Position numbers and translations under genes: made by a program
Part shown: positions 24,376-34,824 of the stretch, one piece after another
Position numbering within the stretch: the stretch's first letter is position 1
How the letters are laid out: each line of letters begins with the position of its first letter
The notes under the pieces: generated by a model
Seen by the model: the letters and a program-made list of their open reading frames with translations, nothing else
Database searches by the model: none
What the model was told of the DNA's origin: nothing
Assembly (NCBI RefSeq): GCF_003628475.1
Contig: NZ_RCAA01000043.1
Span: 74,084 to 108,907, forward strand
Reading direction: 5' to 3'
Length of the DNA: 34,824 bases
From: Enterobacter sp. R1(2018)
GTDB taxonomy: Bacteria > Pseudomonadota > Gammaproteobacteria > Enterobacterales > Enterobacteriaceae

Positions 24376-25839
24376 TCAATCTTCTTCGCTGTCCGGACGC
24401 TGGCGCGCAAAAATCACCTCCATGCGTACGCCGCCCAGTTCGCTGGTGCCCGGGATGATTTCGCCGCCGTACTGGCCGACGATTTCACGCGCCACGGACA
24501 GGCCGACGCCCTGGCCCGGCCGCAGGGTATCGACACGCTGTCCGCGGTCAAAAACGATCGCCCGCTTGCTCTCGGGAATGCCCGGACCGTCGTCCTCAAC
24601 GTACAGGTGCAGGGTGTCATCAAGCTGGGAGGCGGAAATCTCCACGAACTCCAGACAGTATTTACAGGCGTTATCCAGCACGTTGCCCATCACTTCCATA
24701 AAGTCATTTTTCTCGCCGATAAAGGTGATTTCCGGCGAGACATCAAGGGTGATATTGACGCCCTTGCGCTGGTAAACCTTGTTGAGCGCCGAGCAGAGAT
24801 TGTCCAGCAAAGGGGCGACCGAATGCAGCTCGCGGCTTAGCAGGGCGCTGTTTCCGCGCATGCTGGCGCGATGCAGATAGTAACCAATCTGCTGCGAGAT
24901 GCGGCTGATTTGCTCCAACATCACCGGCTCGGCTTCCTCCACGTTCAGCTTTTGCGTACGCAGGGAGCGCAGGGTGGTTTGCAGCACCGCCAGCGGCGTT
25001 TTCAGGCTGTGGGTCAGGTCCGTCAGCGTCGTGCGGTACTTATCATAGCGATCGCGCTCCGTGCGCAGCAGGCGGTTCAGGTTGCGCACCAGGCTCTTCA
25101 GCTCGCGGGGGGTTTCCGGGTTAAGGCTATCGCGGTTATGTTTTTCCAGCTCGCGCACTTCTTTTGCCAGCGCTTCGATAGGGCGCAGGCTCCACCATGC
25201 GGCGACCCACAGCAGCGGAATGACCAGCAGCAGGTTGGCGAGCAGCACGTAGATAAACCAGCTCCAGACCATATAAGAACGTTTCAGTTCGATGGGAATG
25301 GTATCGACCACTACGATGGTCAGCGCCGGCATCCTGGCGGTGGCCGGATACTGATTCACCGCCACCGAGTGCGTCATCTCGTTTTCTTCGTCATCGTCGT
25401 GAATGCCCTTCAGCTTCGCCTGCATGGAGTGATCGTTGCCCAGCAGGGCGCTGCTGGTGTCGAAGTTTGCCTCCAACTCATGAAAACCATTTGCGCCAAG
25501 CCACTCTTTTTTAATCTGCTGCCTGATTTGCGGCACGTCCCGCTGCGTCCACAGCAGGTTGCCATGCTCATCGTAAATCAGCGCCATCGTCGGGCTTTGC
25601 AGGTTTAAGTTTTCCGGGATTTCGACCCTGATTTTGCCGTCGACGCGGGTGGCGAGGGTGTAGAACAGGTTGCTTTCGCCGCGCAGCAGGCGGAAGGTGG
25701 TTTTGTCAAAGCTGACGCTGTAGCCCACCAGCGCCACCAGACCGTAGGCGAGGGAAAGCACCATCACCACGGCGGCGGTGGCGAGTAAAAAGCGTACCCG
25801 CAGCGAAAGCGGGAAGAAGCGGCGCAGGAAAGTCATCAT
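24376..25839 (-). CDS. phoQ: PhoQ, sensor histidine kinase
   Basis: Inner-membrane sensor of low Mg2+, acid pH and cationic peptides that phosphorylates PhoP. 487 residues. TM1 at about 17-40, periplasmic PAS-like sensor with the acidic patch DDDEENE at 148-154 facing the membrane, TM2 at about 192-215, HAMP, then the phosphoacceptor His277 in [17 protein letters not shown]-box DNACKYC, and G-box [11 protein letters not shown] with [11 protein letters not shown]. Its ATG overlaps the phoP stop (TAATG), indicating translational coupling. Confidence 0.96.
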   Translation of the reverse strand: MMTFLRRFFPLSLRVRFLLATAAVVMVLSLAYGLVALVGYSVSFDKTTFRLLRGESNLFYTLATRVDGKIRVEIPENLNLQSPTMALIYDEHGNLLWTQRDVPQIRQQIKKEWLGANGFHELEANFDTSSALLGNDHSMQAKLKGIHDDDEENEMTHSVAVNQYPATARMPALTIVVVDTIPIELKRSYMVWSWFIYVLLANLLLVIPLLWVAAWWSLRPIEALAKEVRELEKHNRDSLNPETPRELKSLVRNLNRLLRTERDRYDKYRTTLTDLTHSLKTPLAVLQTTLRSLRTQKLNVEEAEPVMLEQISRISQQIGYYLHRASMRGNSALLSRELHSVAPLLDNLCSALNKVYQRKGVNITLDVSPEITFIGEKNDFMEVMGNVLDNACKYCLEFVEISASQLDDTLHLYVEDDGPGIPESKRAIVFDRGQRVDTLRPGQGVGLSVAREIVGQYGGEIIPGTSELGGVRMEVIFARQRPDSEED

Positions 25840-26510
25840 TAGCGCAGGTCGAAACGGTAACCCTGGCCCCGCACGGTGGTTATCACTTCGTGAGGGTGCT
25901 GCGCCTGAATTTTCTTGCGCAGGCGGCCCATCAGCACATCGATGGTATGGCTTTCACGCAGCTCCGCGTCGGGGTAAAGCTGCAGCATTAGCGAATCTTT
26001 GCTCACCACCTTGCCGGCGTTGCGGATCAGGGTTTCCATAATCGTATACTCAAAAGCGGTAAGCTTAATAAGCGTGTCGTTAATGGAGAGTTCCCGGCGG
26101 GACAGATCCACCTGGAAAGGCGGCAGGGAAATGAGCTGCGAGGCAAGCCCGCTGTTGCGGCGCATCAGCGCCTGCATGCGCGCAATCACCTCTTCGAGAT
26201 GGAAGGGTTTCGTCACGTAGTCATCGGCGCCGGCGCCAAGCACCTCGACTTTATCCTGCCAGCCTTCGCGAGCGGTTAAGACCAGTACGGGAATGGTGAC
26301 GTCGTGGCTTCGCCAGCGGCGGATCAGGCTCATGCCGTCTTCATCGGGCAGGCCGAGATCGACAATGGCAATATCCGGCGTGTGCTCATTTAAGAAGTAA
26401 TCCGCCTCTTTGGCGTCCTCAGCGGCATCCACCTGGTGGCCGGTTTCGCGCAGCTGCACCGTTAAGTGGTGACGTAACAGGGCATTATCTTCCACAACCA
26501 GAACGCGCAT
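25839..26510 (-). CDS. phoP: PhoP, response regulator
   Basis: OmpR-family DNA-binding response regulator for Mg2+ starvation and host-peptide responses. 223 residues; phosphoacceptor Asp51 in [14 protein letters not shown], Thr in VLVLTAREG, Lys in VTKPFHLEE, and a C-terminal winged helix ending [13 protein letters not shown] perfect PhoP box lies upstream, so it is autoregulated. Confidence 0.97.
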   Translation of the reverse strand: MRVLVVEDNALLRHHLTVQLRETGHQVDAAEDAKEADYFLNEHTPDIAIVDLGLPDEDGMSLIRRWRSHDVTIPVLVLTAREGWQDKVEVLGAGADDYVTKPFHLEEVIARMQALMRRNSGLASQLISLPPFQVDLSRRELSINDTLIKLTAFEYTIMETLIRNAGKVVSKDSLMLQLYPDAELRESHTIDVLMGRLRKKIQAQHPHEVITTVRGQGYRFDLR

Positions 26511-26553
26511 CGCATTTCCCCAATCTAAAAAAGTCGCTGATAGTTTAACGCTA

Positions 26554-26588
26554 ATTATCGGCGACGGGGGATAAACCCCGGATAAACA
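26554..26588 (-). promoter_or_regulatory. PhoP box and -10 of the phoPQ promoter
   Basis: On the minus strand TGTTTA-TCCGG-GGTTTA (26588 to 26572) matches the direct-repeat PhoP consensus (T/G)GTTTA-N5-(T/G)GTTTA exactly. GATAAT (26559-26554) follows 12 bp later as the -10, the standard spacing for PhoP-activated promoters. Confidence 0.88.
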
Positions 26589-26602
26589 GTTGCCTGTAAG
26601 TT

Positions 26603-27526
26603 TCAGCGGTTAACCGAACGGGCGATGCGGGAATAGGTATGGCGTACGCCGCGGATTGCCACGCTGTAGGCAAAAATATTCTCCGGCAGGGCGATGCCCA
26701 GAAAACCGGTATCGCCGATATGGTGCAGGTCGGCGCCGGCCATTTTGCTCATCAGCGCGATTTGCCGGATGGTCTGCACATCGGCGCCTTCCTGGGAAGT
26801 GCCGATGGCGGTCATCGCCAGCGCTCCCTGCCGTTGGGTAAAGCTAATCAAAGCGGCGACCTTTTCCTGCGTCATGCCCGGAATGGTGCCCGGTGCCGGA
26901 AGCAGGACGATATCGGCCCCGTTCTCAACAAAAAGGGCGATGTCCTCCTCGCTTATCAGCTGGCTGCCGCTTTCGCGCACGATGCCCGCGCCGTGCATTT
27001 TCCCGGCGATCAGGATGAGCTTGTCACCTACTTCATCATGAATTTGCTTAAGCGAACGGGCGATAGCCTGGTTGCTGATGCCGTTATTGGGATTGCCGGT
27101 CAGAACGACGATCCGTGCGCCGAGATCGTACAGCCTGCGCGCGTTTTCCGGCGTGGCGGCTCGCCCGGCCGTCATCTGCCAGAATTCATCATGATCGGCG
27201 GCAAAGTCCGGATCGACGGCTTCAAGGTTCGCGCCGATGACCCGCCCGGTCAGACGCTGCAGCTCCCGCAGCGTATCCTGGGGAGCAATGCCCGTGGGTA
27301 AGCCTTCTATATGAGGTTGCGCCGCATCAAACAGGTTCAGCAGGAGAATATCGGCGCCCTGGCTGGCAGCCAGTTCGGCGTTGGTGATGTTATTGAGCAA
27401 GGGCTGGGTGATGGCGATGGTTTCGCTGACCAGCACGCGGCCTTCGCTGGCGCGCAGAGAGTGGAGCAAATCGGTTTTGGTGATATTCGCAAGGTCGGAG
27501 GCGCTGCAGTCGAGATAGCGTTTCAT
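26603..27526 (-). CDS. DUF7916-type conserved protein, probable TIM-barrel fold
   Basis: 307 residues from the ATG at 27526 ([17 protein letters not shown]), chosen because AGGGGAAATAACG gives a good ribosome site there; an in-frame start at 27556 lies above that. The sequence has repeated beta-strand/helix units such as [35 protein letters not shown] and [15 protein letters not shown], suggestive of a TIM barrel binding a phosphate. I recognise it as the family now called DUF7916, sometimes labelled haloacid dehalogenase-like; its activity is unknown. E. coli has nothing between purB and phoP, so this is a local insertion. Confidence 0.75.
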   Translation of the reverse strand: MKRYLDCSASDLANITKTDLLHSLRASEGRVLVSETIAITQPLLNNITNAELAASQGADILLLNLFDAAQPHIEGLPTGIAPQDTLRELQRLTGRVIGANLEAVDPDFAADHDEFWQMTAGRAATPENARRLYDLGARIVVLTGNPNNGISNQAIARSLKQIHDEVGDKLILIAGKMHGAGIVRESGSQLISEEDIALFVENGADIVLLPAPGTIPGMTQEKVAALISFTQRQGALAMTAIGTSQEGADVQTIRQIALMSKMAGADLHHIGDTGFLGIALPENIFAYSVAIRGVRHTYSRIARSVNR

Positions 27527-27545
27527 CGTTATTTCCCCTGATTGA

Positions 27546-27566
27546 TGGTGTATCAATTGTATACCA
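27546..27566. promoter_or_regulatory. Imperfect dyad upstream of the DUF7916 gene (GntR-like operator candidate)
   Basis: TGGTGTATCAATTGTATACCA is symmetrical at 7 of 10 pairs around its central base and contains TTGTATACCA, which fits the TNGTATACNA pattern of some GntR-family sites. It lies 20 bp upstream of the start codon. Confidence 0.35.
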
Positions 27567-27610
27567 GTAAACCCCTGCGAAGGGCGGCATAGTCAGGTGG
27601 GGAAACAACG

Positions 27611-27643
27611 CGCCCTCTCCCGGAGGCAGAAGAGGGCGTTTTT
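27611..27643 (+). terminator. Hairpin with T-tract beside the purB 3' end
   Basis: CGCCCTCT (27611-27618) / AGAGGGCG (27631-27638) followed by TTTTT (27639-27643) on the plus strand. It begins right after the minus-strand purB stop, so for purB the A-tract precedes the stem. It is best placed to end plus-strand readthrough and may also act bidirectionally. Confidence 0.6.
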
Positions 27644-27644
27644 A

Positions 27645-29018
<1,374 letters not shown>

Positions 29019-29035
29019 TCACAACTCCAAAGAGG

Positions 29036-29665
29036 TTAACAATGAGCAAGAATTTGTTTTGCCTGCGTGCACAGGCGATTACGGGAAAACATGAGCTGCA
29101 GGCGGCCACCGCCGACCTGCTGCCACAGCACGGCGGCACGAATGCCGGCCAGCAGCGAGGCGCGTACTTTGCTTTGCACCTGCGGGCTTTGCAATACGGC
29201 AGGGGAGCCCGTGACCTGAATACGCGGCCCCAGCGGGCTGATCACGTCGACGTAAATACCGGCCATCGCGCTGAGCAGGGTATCGGATTCCAGATCGAAA
29301 TGTTCCAGCTGGCGCTGCAGACCGGCGATACGCGAGCCGAGCGTGTCCATCGCGCCAGAGCTTGCGTGCAGTTTACGCTCCAGCACCATCAGGCTTAAGG
29401 TATAGCGCGTAAGCTCGGCGTTCAGGCCCTGGCGGTTGCTGGCGTTCAGTACGCCGAGCAGCGTTTCCAGCCCCAGCTTCAGGTTAGCTTCGCTGCCGCC
29501 GAACACGCCCAGCGTGGAGCCGGGATTAAGATCGATAACACTATTGAGCGCGACATGCAGCGCGTCGGAATCGCAGTGCCCCTGATGCGCAAGCTGCTGA
29601 ACCAGACGCGCGGACTGGCAGATGCCCGCCAGCGCGAGAGTAATGTCGAAGTAATTCTTAGCCAC
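29036..29665 (-). CDS. hflD: HflD, lysogenization regulator homologue
   Basis: A 209-residue, mostly helical cytoplasmic/peripheral membrane protein. In E. coli HflD binds lambda CII and reduces lysogenization. It is recognised from [29 protein letters not shown] and from its fixed position between mnmA and purB. It is slightly shorter than the 213-residue E. coli protein. No enzymatic motif is present. Confidence 0.93.
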   Translation of the reverse strand: MAKNYFDITLALAGICQSARLVQQLAHQGHCDSDALHVALNSVIDLNPGSTLGVFGGSEANLKLGLETLLGVLNASNRQGLNAELTRYTLSLMVLERKLHASSGAMDTLGSRIAGLQRQLEHFDLESDTLLSAMAGIYVDVISPLGPRIQVTGSPAVLQSPQVQSKVRASLLAGIRAAVLWQQVGGGRLQLMFSRNRLCTQAKQILAHC

Positions 29666-29688
29666 AGTGTTTCGTCCTTGTCCGCAAA

Positions 29689-30798
29689 TTAGTCGATGAG
29701 CGGCAAACGCTGCTCAATAATACCGCCGCCCATGCATATTTCGCCGCTGTAAAAGACCGCGGACTGGCCTGGCGTGACCGCCGCAACCGGCTCTTCAAAG
29801 CGCACTTCAATGCGATCGGCGTCCAGCGGGGTAATGGTGCAGGGAATATCCGTCTGGCGATAGCGCGTTTTCACCGTGCAACGCAGCGGGGCGCTCAGCG
29901 TTTCGCGATCGACCCAGTGCAGCTGTTGCGCAATCAGGCCGACGGACATCAGGCGCGGATGATCGTGCCCCTGGGCAACAATCAGAATATTGTTCTCAAC
30001 GTCTTTATCGACGACATACCACGGATCTTCGCTGCCTTCTTTGGTGCCGCCGATGCCCAGGCCCTTACGCTGGCCGAGGGTGTGGTACATCAGGCCCTGA
30101 TGTTCGCCAATAGTTTCGCCATCAACGGTAACGATAACGCCCGGCTGCGCGGGCAGGTAACGGCCGAGGAATTCGCGGAATTTGCGCTCGCCGATAAAAC
30201 AGATGCCGGTGGAGTCTTTTTTCTTCGCGGTGATGAGATCCAGCTCTTCGGCGATGCGGCGCACTTCTGGTTTTTCCAGTTCGCCGACCGGGAACAGGCT
30301 CTGGGCGATCTGCTCATGGCCGAGCGTATAGAGGAAGTAGCTCTGATCTTTATTGCCGTCCAGCCCGCGCAGCAGCTGGCTTTTGCCGTCCACGTCAGCG
30401 CGGCGCACGTAATGGCCGGTGGCGATGTAATCGGCGCCTAAATCTTCTGCGGCGAATTCGAGGAAGGCTTTAAATTTGATCTCTTTGTTGCACAGAATAT
30501 CCGGGTTCGGCGTGCGGCCCGCTTTGTACTCTTCCAGGAAGTGCTCAAACACGTTATCCCAGTATTCGGCGGCGAAGTTTACGGTGTGCAATTCAATGCC
30601 GAGCTTGTCGCAGACGGCCTGCGCATCCGCCAGATCGGCGGCCGCGGTGCAGTACTCCTCGCCGTCATCCTCTTCCCAGTTCTTCATGAACAGGCCTTCT
30701 ACTTTGTAGCCCTGCTGTTGCAGCAGGTAAGCAGAAACGGAGGAATCAACACCGCCGGATATCCCGACGATTACTTTTTTCTGGCTGTTATCAGACAT
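29689..30798 (-). CDS. mnmA: MnmA (TrmU), tRNA-specific 2-thiouridylase
   Basis: Activates and thiolates U34 of tRNA-Lys, -Glu and -Gln, taking sulfur from the TusE relay. 369 residues, one more than E. coli. PP-loop ATP pyrophosphatase motif GISGGVDSS (12-20), catalytic Cys103 in [11 protein letters not shown] and the second Cys in [13 protein letters not shown] (about 200); GHYVRR follows. It precedes hflD by 23 bp. Confidence 0.96.
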   Translation of the reverse strand: MSDNSQKKVIVGISGGVDSSVSAYLLQQQGYKVEGLFMKNWEEDDGEEYCTAAADLADAQAVCDKLGIELHTVNFAAEYWDNVFEHFLEEYKAGRTPNPDILCNKEIKFKAFLEFAAEDLGADYIATGHYVRRADVDGKSQLLRGLDGNKDQSYFLYTLGHEQIAQSLFPVGELEKPEVRRIAEELDLITAKKKDSTGICFIGERKFREFLGRYLPAQPGVIVTVDGETIGEHQGLMYHTLGQRKGLGIGGTKEGSEDPWYVVDKDVENNILIVAQGHDHPRLMSVGLIAQQLHWVDRETLSAPLRCTVKTRYRQTDIPCTITPLDADRIEVRFEEPVAAVTPGQSAVFYSGEICMGGGIIEQRLPLID

Positions 30799-30863
30799 GG
30801 AGTACTCACGACATTGAACTTAAAGGCGGCGTATTCTATCACGCATCCCCAGGCCTGGCACCC

Positions 30864-31313
30864 TTAAGTAAAGGGCCAGTTAAACGCGCCGAGCACGCTG
30901 AGGGGATAACGTTCGGCTCGCTGGTAGCAGCGGATGCTCTCGGCGACCAGCGGCGAGCGTAAATTCCCTGCGTTAACAATTTGTTGCGCGTCGAGCCATA
31001 AACAGCGGTCGATATCGCTGTCGTGGGGCTGCGTCGGCAGCTGTTCGGGTAAATCGATGGCGAACAGAAAACGCAGGAAGGGTGTGTTATCCGGCGCTAT
31101 CCACTGATGCATGCGGATAAAGGTTTGCGGCACGGCGCGTATGCCGGTCTCTTCGTACAGCTCCCGGCTAGCGGCCTCCAGCAGCGTTTCGTTAGCCTCA
31201 AGGTGCCCGGCAGGCTGGTTCCACAGGGCTTTGCCGTTGATGGTTTCTTCAACGATTAAAAACTTCTCCTGCGCCTGGACGACGCAGGCGACGGTCACGT
31301 GCGGTTTGAACAT
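30864..31313 (-). CDS. nudJ: NudJ, Nudix phosphatase
   Basis: Hydrolyses nucleoside tri- and diphosphates and HMP-PP, a thiamine precursor. 149 residues. The Nudix box is complete: [20 protein letters not shown] followed by TGI. AAGGA lies before the ATG. It is 10 bp downstream of the LprI-type gene and 65 bp upstream of mnmA. Confidence 0.93.
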   Translation of the reverse strand: MFKPHVTVACVVQAQEKFLIVEETINGKALWNQPAGHLEANETLLEAASRELYEETGIRAVPQTFIRMHQWIAPDNTPFLRFLFAIDLPEQLPTQPHDSDIDRCLWLDAQQIVNAGNLRSPLVAESIRCYQRAERYPLSVLGAFNWPFT

Positions 31314-31323
31314 GGAGTATCCT

Positions 31324-31653
31324 TTAGAGCGGCTTGTTAATGTTGCCGTACATCTTATCGAGCTGTTGCAGGCGTCGATCGTAGGCTTTTGTCAGGCAGG
31401 ACACGTTGCCGCCGCACTGACGGCGTGTTTTAAGCCAGTTTTGCTGGGCATCCTGAATGGCGCCGCGGCCTCCCATCGCCAGCAGCCCCTTCAGGAATTG
31501 ATATTTGGTGCTCATTTCCACATCTTTATCGTTCAGGGAAAGATGGGCGCAGATGGCTTTTTCATCCGCCGCTTTGGCTTTCTGACAGTCAAAGCTTGCC
31601 GCGCCGGCGGCAATCGGGCTCAGTAACGCGAGAGTTAAAATGAGTCGTTTCAT
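31324..31653 (-). CDS. LprI-like (DUF1311) secreted protein, putative lysozyme inhibitor family
   Basis: 109 residues from the ATG at 31653, chosen because AGGAGG sits 6 bp upstream; a longer start at 31683 is inside rluE. It has a Sec signal peptide [19 protein letters not shown]. The mature part has four Cys (FDCQ, AICAHL, RRQCGG, VSCLTK), suggesting two disulphides in the periplasm, and the DUF1311 pattern [12 protein letters not shown]. Its ATG overlaps the rluE stop (ATGA). Family annotation as lysozyme inhibitor is loose. I recall no gene at this position in E. coli. Confidence 0.72.
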   Translation of the reverse strand: MKRLILTLALLSPIAAGAASFDCQKAKAADEKAICAHLSLNDKDVEMSTKYQFLKGLLAMGGRGAIQDAQQNWLKTRRQCGGNVSCLTKAYDRRLQQLDKMYGNINKPL

Positions 31654-32285
31654 TTGCTTTCCTCCTGCGGGATCTCCCGCCATTGACCATTATCGAGACC
31701 GTCCAGCGTATAGTCCCCCATCGCATAGCGAATCAGGCGCAGCGTAGGATGGCCCACGTGCGCCGTCATGCGGCGGACCTGGCGGTTACGTCCTTCATAG
31801 AGCGTGATTTTAAGCCAGCTGGTGGGAATCGCTTTGCGTTCACGAATGGGGGGATTGCGCGGCCACAGCCACGCCGGCTCCTGCACAAGCTCAACGCCCG
31901 CGGGCAGGGTAGGGCCATCGTTAAGCGTCACGCCGCAGCGCAGCGCAGCCAGGGCTTCTTCAGCTGGCGCACCTTCTACCTGCACGTAATAAATCTTGCC
32001 GGTTCGTTTGCCCGGCTGCGTTAGCCGCGCCTGCAAAGCGCCGTCGTTGGTGAGCACCAGCAGCCCTTCGCTGTCCCGGTCTAAACGCCCGGCGGCATAA
32101 ATTCCTTGTAACGGGATGTAATCTTTCAGCGTGCTGCGTCCCGCTTCATCCGTGAACTGCGGCAGCACATCGTAGGGTTTATTGAAGATAACCAGCCGCT
32201 TCGGTCCCTGCGGGCGCGGTTTTTTGGCCGGTTGCCTTGTGCTGAATCGTTTAACTGAGTGATTTCTAATAGAAGTTTTATTCAT
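31650..32285 (-). CDS. rluE: RluE, 23S rRNA pseudouridine(2457) synthase
   Basis: Isomerises U2457 of 23S rRNA. RsuA/RluB-type family; catalytic Asp in [15 protein letters not shown], with [27 protein letters not shown] near the end. The N-terminus is a basic tail ([20 protein letters not shown]). Starts are also possible at ATG 32315 and GTG 32330; I chose ATG 32285 because TATAAT at 32321-32316 looks like the promoter -10, which would put transcription start after 32315. The choice is uncertain by ten codons. It diverges from icd. Confidence 0.88.
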   Translation of the reverse strand: MNKTSIRNHSVKRFSTRQPAKKPRPQGPKRLVIFNKPYDVLPQFTDEAGRSTLKDYIPLQGIYAAGRLDRDSEGLLVLTNDGALQARLTQPGKRTGKIYYVQVEGAPAEEALAALRCGVTLNDGPTLPAGVELVQEPAWLWPRNPPIRERKAIPTSWLKITLYEGRNRQVRRMTAHVGHPTLRLIRYAMGDYTLDGLDNGQWREIPQEESK

Positions 32286-32364
32286 AGTGTTTTCAGACGT
32301 CAGGTATTCACGCATTATAACGGAAATCACCAGTGATTGGCGCGGGCCTGATATTCAAGTAGTA

Positions 32365-32393
32365 TTGACACGCATATTACAAATCATTAACAA
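32365..32393 (+). promoter_or_regulatory. Candidate icd promoter
   Basis: TTGACA (32365-32370) followed by TTAACA/TAACAA after 16-17 bp (32387-32393). It lies upstream of the ribosome site AAGGAGAGG that precedes icd. Confidence 0.4.
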
Positions 32394-32418
32394 ACAGAAG
32401 CGCTCGAAGGAGAGGTTA

Positions 32419-33669
32419 ATGGAAAGCAAAGTAGTTGTTCCGGCGGAAGGTAAAAAGATCACCCTGCAAGATGGCAAACTGAACGTTCCTCACAACCCAA
32501 TCATTCCTTTCATTGAAGGTGATGGTATCGGTGTGGATGTGACGCCTGCCATGATTAAAGTGGTGGATGCCGCCGTGCAAAAAGCCTATAACGGCGAGCG
32601 GAAAATTTCCTGGATGGAAATCTATACCGGCGAAAAATCTACCCAACTGTATGGCCAGGACGTCTGGCTGCCAGAAGAGACTCTGGACCTGATTCGTGAC
32701 TACCGCGTTGCCATCAAAGGCCCGCTGACCACCCCGGTCGGTGGCGGTATCCGTTCTCTGAACGTTGCGCTGCGTCAGCAGCTTGACCTCTACGTTTGCC
32801 TGCGTCCGGTACGTTACTACGCGGGTACGCCAAGCCCGGTAAAACATCCTGAGCTGACCAACATGGTTATCTTCCGTGAAAACTCAGAAGACATCTATGC
32901 GGGCATCGAGTGGAAAGCAGACAGCGCCGAAGCCGAAAAAGTGATTAAATTCCTGCGCGATGAAATGAAGGTCACAAAAATTCGTTTCCCTGAGCATTGT
33001 GGGATCGGCATCAAGCCTTGCTCCGAAGAAGGCACCAAACGCCTGGTTCGTGCGGCCATCGAATACGCAATCACCAATGACCGTGATTCCGTCACCCTGG
33101 TGCACAAAGGCAACATCATGAAATTCACCGAAGGCGCTTTCAAAGACTGGGGTTACCAGCTGGCGCGTGAAGAGTTCGGCGGCGAGCTGATCGACGGCGG
33201 CCCATGGGTGAAAATCAAAAACCCAAATACCGGCAAAGAAATCGTTGTTAAAGACGTGATTGCCGATGCGTTCCTGCAGCAGATCCTGCTGCGTCCGGCT
33301 GAATACGACGTTATCGCCTGTATGAACCTGAACGGCGACTACATCTCCGACGCCCTGGCAGCCCAGGTTGGCGGTATCGGTATTGCTCCGGGCGCAAACA
33401 TCGGCGACGAATGCGCGCTGTTCGAAGCCACCCACGGCACCGCACCAAAATACGCAGGCCAGGACAAAGTGAACCCGGGCTCCATCATTCTGTCCGCGGA
33501 AATGATGCTGCGTCATATGGAATGGTTCGAAGCGGCAGACCTGATCGTTAAGGGTATGGAAGGCGCGATTAATGCCAAAACCGTCACTTACGATTTCGAA
33601 CGCCTGATGGATGGCGCTAAACTTCTGAAATGTTCAGAGTTTGGCGATGCTATCATCGAAAACATGTAA
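32419..33669 (+). CDS. icd: Icd, NADP-dependent isocitrate dehydrogenase
   Basis: TCA-cycle enzyme converting isocitrate to 2-oxoglutarate with NADPH. 416 residues from the ATG at 32419 (E. coli length), preceded by AAGGAGAGG; an upstream in-frame ATG at 32287 is rejected. Ser113 in [14 protein letters not shown] is the AceK phosphorylation site. The dehydrogenase signature [20 protein letters not shown] is intact. The C-terminus is complete ([11 protein letters not shown]). The 3' end is the known attachment site of phage 21 and e14 in E. coli, and an integrase remnant follows here. Confidence 0.97.
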   Translation: MESKVVVPAEGKKITLQDGKLNVPHNPIIPFIEGDGIGVDVTPAMIKVVDAAVQKAYNGERKISWMEIYTGEKSTQLYGQDVWLPEETLDLIRDYRVAIKGPLTTPVGGGIRSLNVALRQQLDLYVCLRPVRYYAGTPSPVKHPELTNMVIFRENSEDIYAGIEWKADSAEAEKVIKFLRDEMKVTKIRFPEHCGIGIKPCSEEGTKRLVRAAIEYAITNDRDSVTLVHKGNIMKFTEGAFKDWGYQLAREEFGGELIDGGPWVKIKNPNTGKEIVVKDVIADAFLQQILLRPAEYDVIACMNLNGDYISDALAAQVGGIGIAPGANIGDECALFEATHGTAPKYAGQDKVNPGSIILSAEMMLRHMEWFEAADLIVKGMEGAINAKTVTYDFERLMDGAKLLKCSEFGDAIIENM

Positions 33670-33692
33670 CCAGCCCTGCTGGTTGTGTGACA

Positions 33693-33718
33693 ACGGGAGC
33701 CTTGTGCTCCCGTTTTTT
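33693..33718 (+). terminator. Intrinsic terminator of icd
   Basis: ACGGGAGC (33693-33700) / GCTCCCGT (33706-33713) with a 5-base loop and a TTTTTT tract. It is 24 bp after the stop. Confidence 0.9.
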
Positions 33719-33737
33719 ATTATTCGTTTTCGAATGG

Positions 33738-33771
33738 TTATCAAAACTTTATCAAAACAAGTTATCAAAAC
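33738..33771. repeat. Three direct TTATCAAAAC repeats, att-arm/IHF-like
   Basis: TTATCAAAAC occurs at 33738-33747, 33749-33758 and 33762-33771. TATCAAAACTTTA (33739-33751) matches the IHF consensus WATCAANNNNTTR. The cluster lies between the icd terminator and the integrase remnant, where an attL-type arm would be. Confidence 0.55.
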
Positions 33772-33786
33772 CCCATCGCAAAAAGG

Positions 33787-34511
33787 CTACACGGCAATGG
33801 TAATTCAGTTTTTTCCTCGGTCATCGTTATATCTATCCGTCTGCCTCTGCGATTTATGACCCAGCAATTTTTGATGTTGATTCCCTGTTCTTTATACAGG
33901 CGTTCCGCAAGAGAACGCTGTTCATGAACGGTTACAGGCGTGCCGTCTTCCCAGTCTATATTTGCCTTATCCCGTGCTTTGCTGAAGTTCATTGGGATGG
34001 TATTGGATTTTACCTGGGCTCCACGCTCGGCCTGAGATATTGCTCTGAAAAAATGAACGAGGTATGGGCTCACGGCATAATCCCGGCAGCGGGCTATTAC
34101 ATCCCTCAGCGTGCAGCCAATTGTTTCGCAATGCAGTGATAATGGAATGGCTACTTTACTACCGGTTTTTTGCTGTACCACATGAAGGTGATTATCCCAG
34201 ACGTCAGTAAATTTCATGTTCGAAATATCGCCCAGGCGCTGGCCTGTTACGACCGCAAGAAGCATCGCATTCCCGAGGTATTTAGGATGAGCATCAGCTA
34301 ATTCAAAGATTTTTTTCCACTTTTCCGCGCTCAAACGCTGGCGAGTAATTTTTCTCCGCGGCTGCTTTGTTGCAAGGGCAGGGTTATATCCCGGAGCCGC
34401 TTCACCTGCATGTTGCGCTTCTTTAAAAACGTCTATCAACACCGAACGAATTACCTGTGCCATACGCGGCTGCTTGCCGCATCTGTGCGGACTTACAAGG
34501 TACTCAAGTGA
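33787..34511 (-). pseudogene. int: Lambdoid (lambda/phage-21-like) integrase remnant: truncated, frameshifted, nonsense
   Basis: Tyrosine recombinase core remains: Arg in AVVTGQRLGDISNMKFTD, Lys in QQKTGSKVAIPL, and HxxR in TVHEQRSLAERLYKEQG. After that the frame is broken. A one-base deletion near 33871-33874 moves LLGHKSQRQTDRYNDDRGKN, which carries the catalytic His and the Tyr nucleophile, out of frame, and a TGA at 33807-33805 replaces the expected Trp codon before ITIAV-stop at 33787. The 5' part is missing: the frame is open upstream of Met 34463 only to 34511, so the arm-binding N-terminal domain is gone. It cannot make active integrase. Confidence 0.85.
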
Positions 34512-34824
34512 TTATTTATTCTGGCTGGCATTGGGCTCAATTCTGAGGCCATGCCGTACGCTTGACACCTCTAAGCGGGGCTGTTTTTCTGCCGGAAATG
34601 CGTTTCTGCGAGGGATGCCTGGCATTGTACTGATCCCCCAGTATGGGCGTTTTTACGTCTCGTTTTATCTTAGGTTATCCCGGAGGGGCATTCGCCTGTA
34701 GTCTGGACATTCCTGCTCGTTTCCATCCATGTTTTTATCGGCACACTTTGCGTCATTAATATTCGTTATGGCGGCCAGCTATGCTGCAGGCGTTTTTTAA
34801 AATCCCGGCAGTCATTAAATGGAT
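34512..34824. other. Right-hand end, no recognisable gene
   Basis: Short plus-strand open frames (for example 34474-34701) have no family similarity and no convincing ribosome site. I see no integrase N-terminus, excisionase or repeat of the icd 3' end here. It may be degraded prophage DNA. Confidence 0.4.

Noticed and set aside
32287-32418. N-terminal extension of icd
   Set aside because: The in-frame ATG at 32287 would overlap rluE and run through the icd promoter; ATG 32419 has a strong ribosome site and gives the conserved 416 residues.
33738-33771. CRISPR-like short repeats
   Set aside because: Repeats are 10 bp with 1-3 bp between them and no cas genes nearby; att-arm or IHF sites fit better.
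34474-34701. 75-codon plus-strand frame at the right edge
   Set aside because: No similarity to a phage or bacterial family I recognise, and it starts inside the integrase remnant.

Overview
This is an Enterobacteriaceae chromosome segment, probably from the Enterobacter/Leclercia/Kosakonia/Klebsiella side of the family; I cannot fix the genus from sequence alone. The evidence is gene order and protein similarity to the Escherichia coli lolE-nagK-cobB / potDCBA / pepT / roxA-phoQP-purB-hflD-mnmA-nudJ-rluE-icd neighbourhood.

Layout. (1) 1-6206: core genes, with the lolE 3' end, nagK, cobB, a 154-bp MITE-like inverted-repeat element, and the potABCD polyamine ABC importer operon on the minus strand. 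(2) 6472-7698: pepT, followed by an intrinsic terminator. (3) About 7700-23180: an accessory region of about 15.5 kb between pepT and roxA, which are neighbours in E. coli. It is a patchwork of small modules, mostly a regulator beside one enzyme or transporter: a LysE exporter; TauE/LysR/ABM monooxygenase; an ABM-ACT-ArsR operon; a DUF4041 + GIY-YIG membrane nuclease; CGNR regulator/alpha-beta hydrolase; LysR/GST; MerR/SDR; FosA; a haloacetate-dehalogenase-like hydrolase; a hydrolase remnant; and a Tet-type MFS pump. The common theme is handling of electrophiles, xenobiotics and antibiotics, plus one likely antiphage gene. No integrase or transposase lies inside it. (4) 23183-32285: core genes again on the minus strand, with two additions relative to E. 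coli: a DUF7916-type gene between purB and phoP, and an LprI-type secreted protein between rluE and nudJ. (5) 32419-33669: icd, followed by a strong terminator, att-arm-like repeats and a decayed lambdoid integrase, so a prophage once sat at the 3' end of icd.

The most interesting item is the 509-residue protein at 13098-14627. It has an N-terminal membrane anchor, hendecad coiled coil, DUF4041-like region, second coiled coil and C-terminal T5orf172/GIY-YIG nuclease. This matches the architecture of the recently reported SNIPE-type antiphage nucleases, which sit at the inner membrane and cut incoming phage DNA. It is AT-rich compared with its neighbours and bracketed by palindromes and decayed repeat motifs.

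Regulatory signals readable in the DNA include a PhoP box upstream of phoP, a MerR-type promoter with a 19-bp spacer and internal 16-bp palindrome upstream of the SDR gene, four GTAACC/GGTTAC half-sites between the CGNR regulator and its divergent hydrolase, and several intrinsic terminators. I saw no tRNA, rRNA or CRISPR array.
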